NCBI GenBank assembly: GCA_910587325.1
Contig: CAJUKB010000005.1
Span: 1-64,000, forward strand
Length of the DNA stretch: 64,000 nt
Direction of reading: 5' to 3'
Origin: an uncultured Bacilli bacterium
GTDB lineage: Bacteria > Bacillota_I > Bacilli_A > RF39 > UBA660
A program made the translations under genes and the position numbers. The notes under the pieces are model-generated. The model was not told the origin of the DNA. It made no database searches and saw nothing but the letters and a program-made list of their open reading frames with translations. Within the stretch, counting starts at the first letter, position 1; the number at the start of each line of letters is the position of its first letter. Below, in pieces: positions 61,405-64,000 of this stretch.

Positions 61405-62077
61405 TTACATTTCTTTTTGAATAATTAACAACTTTTCAATCTTACCTAATTTTTCTTCATTACTAGATGTAATATCTGTTATTGCATCTATATACATTTC
61501 CATAAATTTTTCTTCAGGTATATTATCTTTATAAAAACTTTTCCTATACTTTTCGTCCAAATTATACCCTATATACTTTTGAGGTTTGCATAGCAGGCAA
61601 GCCATTAAGTCTATGATAAAACTTTCTTATACTTTTTCCATTCTATTATTTAGTATAGATACATATTCCCTTGCTTCTTCTTCCTCTAGTTTTGGTAATG
61701 CAGTTGAGAACTTTTCTAAAGCATAATCTGATAATTTTCTTAAACTTCCATTTTTATCAAATAATATTTAATATTTTTGATATTCCTATGATAGATAAAG
61801 AAGAATTATTTTGGTTTGAATATTCATTATCAATAGTTAAATAAACATCTTCAATAGTTTTTTCAAAATATTCTATTCTAACACCATCTATATATTTATT
61901 TTCTCTTATTAATCGAGTTGGATTATCATTATCAAAAATAATTAGAATATCTATATCAGAATGCTTCTTATTATATCCAGTTAAATAACTACCATAGAAA
62001 AAGGCTCCTGAAACATGTTGATTATCTAAATATTTCATATCCTCTATAAAACGAAAAATAATTTTAATAATATCCAC
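61405..62077 (-). pseudogene. Broken nucleotidyltransferase
   Basis: The first part (from 62077) is a nucleotidyltransferase domain: SGAFFYGSYLTGYNKKHSD and IDILIIFDND, with the Gly-Ser and Asp-x-Asp metal site. After ISKI the frame is lost; the next frames carry KNGSLRKLSDYALEKFST, a stop, and then MACLLCKPQKYIGYN to the end at 61405. These pieces together make one protein of about 220 residues, possibly an antibiotic- or toxin-type NTase. Confidence 0.65.
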
Positions 62078-62165
62078 ATCTTACCACCTTAAAAAATCTA
62101 TTCTTCAACCAAATTTAGATTTTATTATAGATGGTCATGTTCAATTTTACAAGCAAAAATTCATT

Positions 62166-64000
62166 CTAGTAATTACTAAATACATAATCGCTTACTGCTT
62201 TACTGATATAACGATTGATATAAGCAAAATAATCTGTTCTTCCGTTATAATGACTTACATGAGGACTAACACTGACTAAACTATACTTAGGGTTATCAAA
62301 TGGTGCATACATAGCAAATGTATTGTTAATCGTTTTTACATCTCCTACTCCATCATTATCGCTATCGTAAATTGTTTCACTTGTCCCTGTTTTTCCTGCT
62401 GCATTAAAAGCTGTATCCACATACCCAGAACCTGTTCCCCCATTGACTACCTGATAAAACCCTGTTTTAATTCTATCAAAATACTCCCCACTTAAATCAA
62501 ATGTACTTAATACTTCTTTTTCATACTTCACTAAAATATTTCCATCTTTATCTATAATTTTATCTAGTAAAGAAAGTTTATAACGTACCCCACTACTTGC
62601 AATCGTATTAATATATTGTAAAAGTTCTATTGGAGTATAAGTATCATATTGTCCAATTGCAAAGTTTAAAAGCAAATCCGCTGCTATGGTATTTCCTTTT
62701 AGACCGGTTTGTTCATTTGGCAAATCAATTCCGGTTTTCACTCCTAATCCAAATTTAGCAAATGCCTCTCTGTAAATAGAAAATTCACGCTCTGTTACAT
62801 TCATTTTCATATTTCTTGAATACGTGTAGCCGGCAAGTTTAATTGCAAGTAAAAATTGATAATAGTTTGAACTTGTTTTTAAAGCGGTAATATCATCAAC
62901 ATAGCCTAAACTTTTATAAGAACACTTTTCGGGAATTAAATAAAGTTTAACACAAGAATCTTTTATTTTTTTCCCAACGTCTACTAAATTATTTTGGTAA
63001 GCCATTGCCATAGATGCACCTTTTACAATACTTCCCACCGTAAAAGAAGAAAACAATACATCACTTTCGGTCATCTTAAAAACATCATTTCCTAAATACT
63101 TTAAACCAACCATAGCTTTAATTGCTCCAGTATTAGGATTACCAACTAATACATAACTTCCATTGTAATATTCGGTATTTTTAAGTTTTTTTCCTTCTTT
63201 AATTTGTTTTTTTACAATTTCCTCTATTCCTATCTGCATATCGATATCAATACTTAAGACTAAATCATTTCCCCTTTTCCCCTCTGTAACCAAAGTAAGA
63301 GTACCATCATCTTCTACTTTGTAGGTATCCTTTTCACCTTTCAAATAAGCATCATATTCTTGCTCCAAAAAACTAATTCCTACAATATCATCTAAGGCAT
63401 ATCCTTGGTTTAAATAGTGCATTTCTAATTCTTTAGGAATATTCCCGACACTCCCAAAAATACTTCGTAAAGTAGCACCATAAGGATATTCTCGTTTAAA
63501 ATACATTTCATTGGTAACTCCCATTAACTTTTCTTCTAAAACACTCGCATACTCTTTTTCTGTCACTTCTAACTTAATCACTTTGGCATCATAATAGTAT
63601 CCTTTATTCATTAAGGTATAGACATAAGCACATTTCTTTTCTAATTCGTTATATTCATTTAACATACTATCTGTAATTCTATCTAGTTTTAACAAATACA
63701 AATCGTTACTATTCAGTTTTCTTCTATCGAAAAGCGCATACTCTTCACTAGTAATTAACCTATTTCCTTCTTCTGTATGGGTGGTTAACCAATATTTTTT
63801 TAAATCTTGTGTACTAATCGTTTCTTTAAATTCTAATAAAGTAGCAAGTTTTTCTGCCACTTCCAACTCTTCTTCTAAACTAATATTATTAATTTTACGA
63901 TAAACGATTGATTTTACCCCAACATTATCGACGAGTACGCGTCCTTTATTATCTAAAATTCTCCCTCTTGGACGAGACAAAGAGGAAACATATACACTTG
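62166..64000 (-). CDS. Class B penicillin-binding protein, cut at the window edge
   Basis: A transpeptidase for wall elongation. The frame is open to the window edge, so the N-terminal membrane anchor is missing from view. It opens with VYVSSLSRPRGRILDNKGRVL, the class B R1 motif. The active site has SIVK (Ser nucleophile), SSNYYQ and KTGTSE. It lacks PASTA domains, unlike pbpB, so it is more like PBP2/MrdA. The rest of the operon lies outside. Confidence 0.9.
   Translation of the reverse strand, partial: SVYVSSLSRPRGRILDNKGRVLVDNVGVKSIVYRKINNISLEEELEVAEKLATLLEFKETISTQDLKKYWLTTHTEEGNRLITSEEYALFDRRKLNSNDLYLLKLDRITDSMLNEYNELEKKCAYVYTLMNKGYYYDAKVIKLEVTEKEYASVLEEKLMGVTNEMYFKREYPYGATLRSIFGSVGNIPKELEMHYLNQGYALDDIVGISFLEQEYDAYLKGEKDTYKVEDDGTLTLVTEGKRGNDLVLSIDIDMQIGIEEIVKKQIKEGKKLKNTEYYNGSYVLVGNPNTGAIKAMVGLKYLGNDVFKMTESDVLFSSFTVGSIVKGASMAMAYQNNLVDVGKKIKDSCVKLYLIPEKCSYKSLGYVDDITALKTSSNYYQFLLAIKLAGYTYSRNMKMNVTEREFSIYREAFAKFGLGVKTGIDLPNEQTGLKGNTIAADLLLNFAIGQYDTYTPIELLQYINTIASSGVRYKLSLLDKIIDKDGNILVKYEKEVLSTFDLSGEYFDRIKTGFYQVVNGGTGSGYVDTAFNAAGKTGTSETIYDSDNDGVGDVKTINNTFAMYAPFDNPKYSLVSVSPHVSHYNGRTDYFAYINRYISKAVSDYVFSNY

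Overview
This window looks like chromosome of an uncultured, low-GC (roughly 30% by eye), anaerobic, walled Firmicute of the Bacilli type, in the broad neighbourhood of gut RF39/Erysipelotrichia-like lineages with reduced genomes. Gene pairs such as rimM/trmD end in TGA inside an ATGA overlap, so TGA is a stop and the code is the standard one; this argues against Mycoplasma or Spiroplasma. Wall genes (mraZ, rsmH, ftsL, two class B PBPs, an LtaS-like enzyme, a DUF368 lipid-carrier transporter), a pyruvate phosphate dikinase and a desulfoferrodoxin fit a fermenting, oxygen-avoiding, wall-bearing cell. Almost all genes lie on the minus strand.

Layout. 0-3.3 kb: hypothetical genes, an M29 aminopeptidase and two tRNAs. 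3.3-13 kb: a worn accessory region with Smr and PfkB genes, small zinc and membrane proteins, several pseudogenes, an IS91-like element, an XRE regulator, and a MerR-controlled operon whose first two genes are broken. 13.4-23 kb: housekeeping genes (ppdK, xerC, topA, LtaS-like, rnhB, rbgA). 23-25.5 kb: decayed genes including a KilA-N/RhuM remnant. 25.5-33.3 kb: desulfoferrodoxin, lepB, rplS with its leader, trmD-rimM-rRNA methylase, a YgjP-like peptidase, and DUF2207/LemA. 33.4-37.8 kb: DUF368 transporter, a prepilin-like protein, and a compact bacteriocin-type locus of two double-glycine peptides, a small membrane accessory protein and a C39-peptidase ABC exporter. 38-44.8 kb: an IS982 remnant, a coiled-coil/DUF1292 pair, a phosphohexomutase, deoD and a U32 protein. 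44.8-52.5 kb: a J-domain protein with a membrane partner, a protein with four apparently identical 73-residue repeats, a nuclease and a sirtuin. 52.5-59.2 kb: the division cluster mraZ-rsmH-ftsL-pbpB followed by a large coiled-coil membrane protein and a second DUF1292 gene. 59.2-64 kb: a candidate type I toxin-antitoxin locus, a frameshifted metallo-hydrolase, efp, rpmG, a broken nucleotidyltransferase and a second PBP cut by the window edge.

The two most interesting systems are (i) the four-gene double-glycine peptide/C39 exporter operon at 35.0-37.8 kb, which contains two peptide genes of 45 and 51 codons, and (ii) a putative type I toxin-antitoxin pair at 59.2-59.6 kb, with a 29-residue hydrophobic peptide on the minus strand and a short convergent RNA on the plus strand. 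Core genes are intact while about a dozen accessory genes are broken. That pattern suggests real genome decay, although some single-base frameshifts in homopolymers could be assembly errors.
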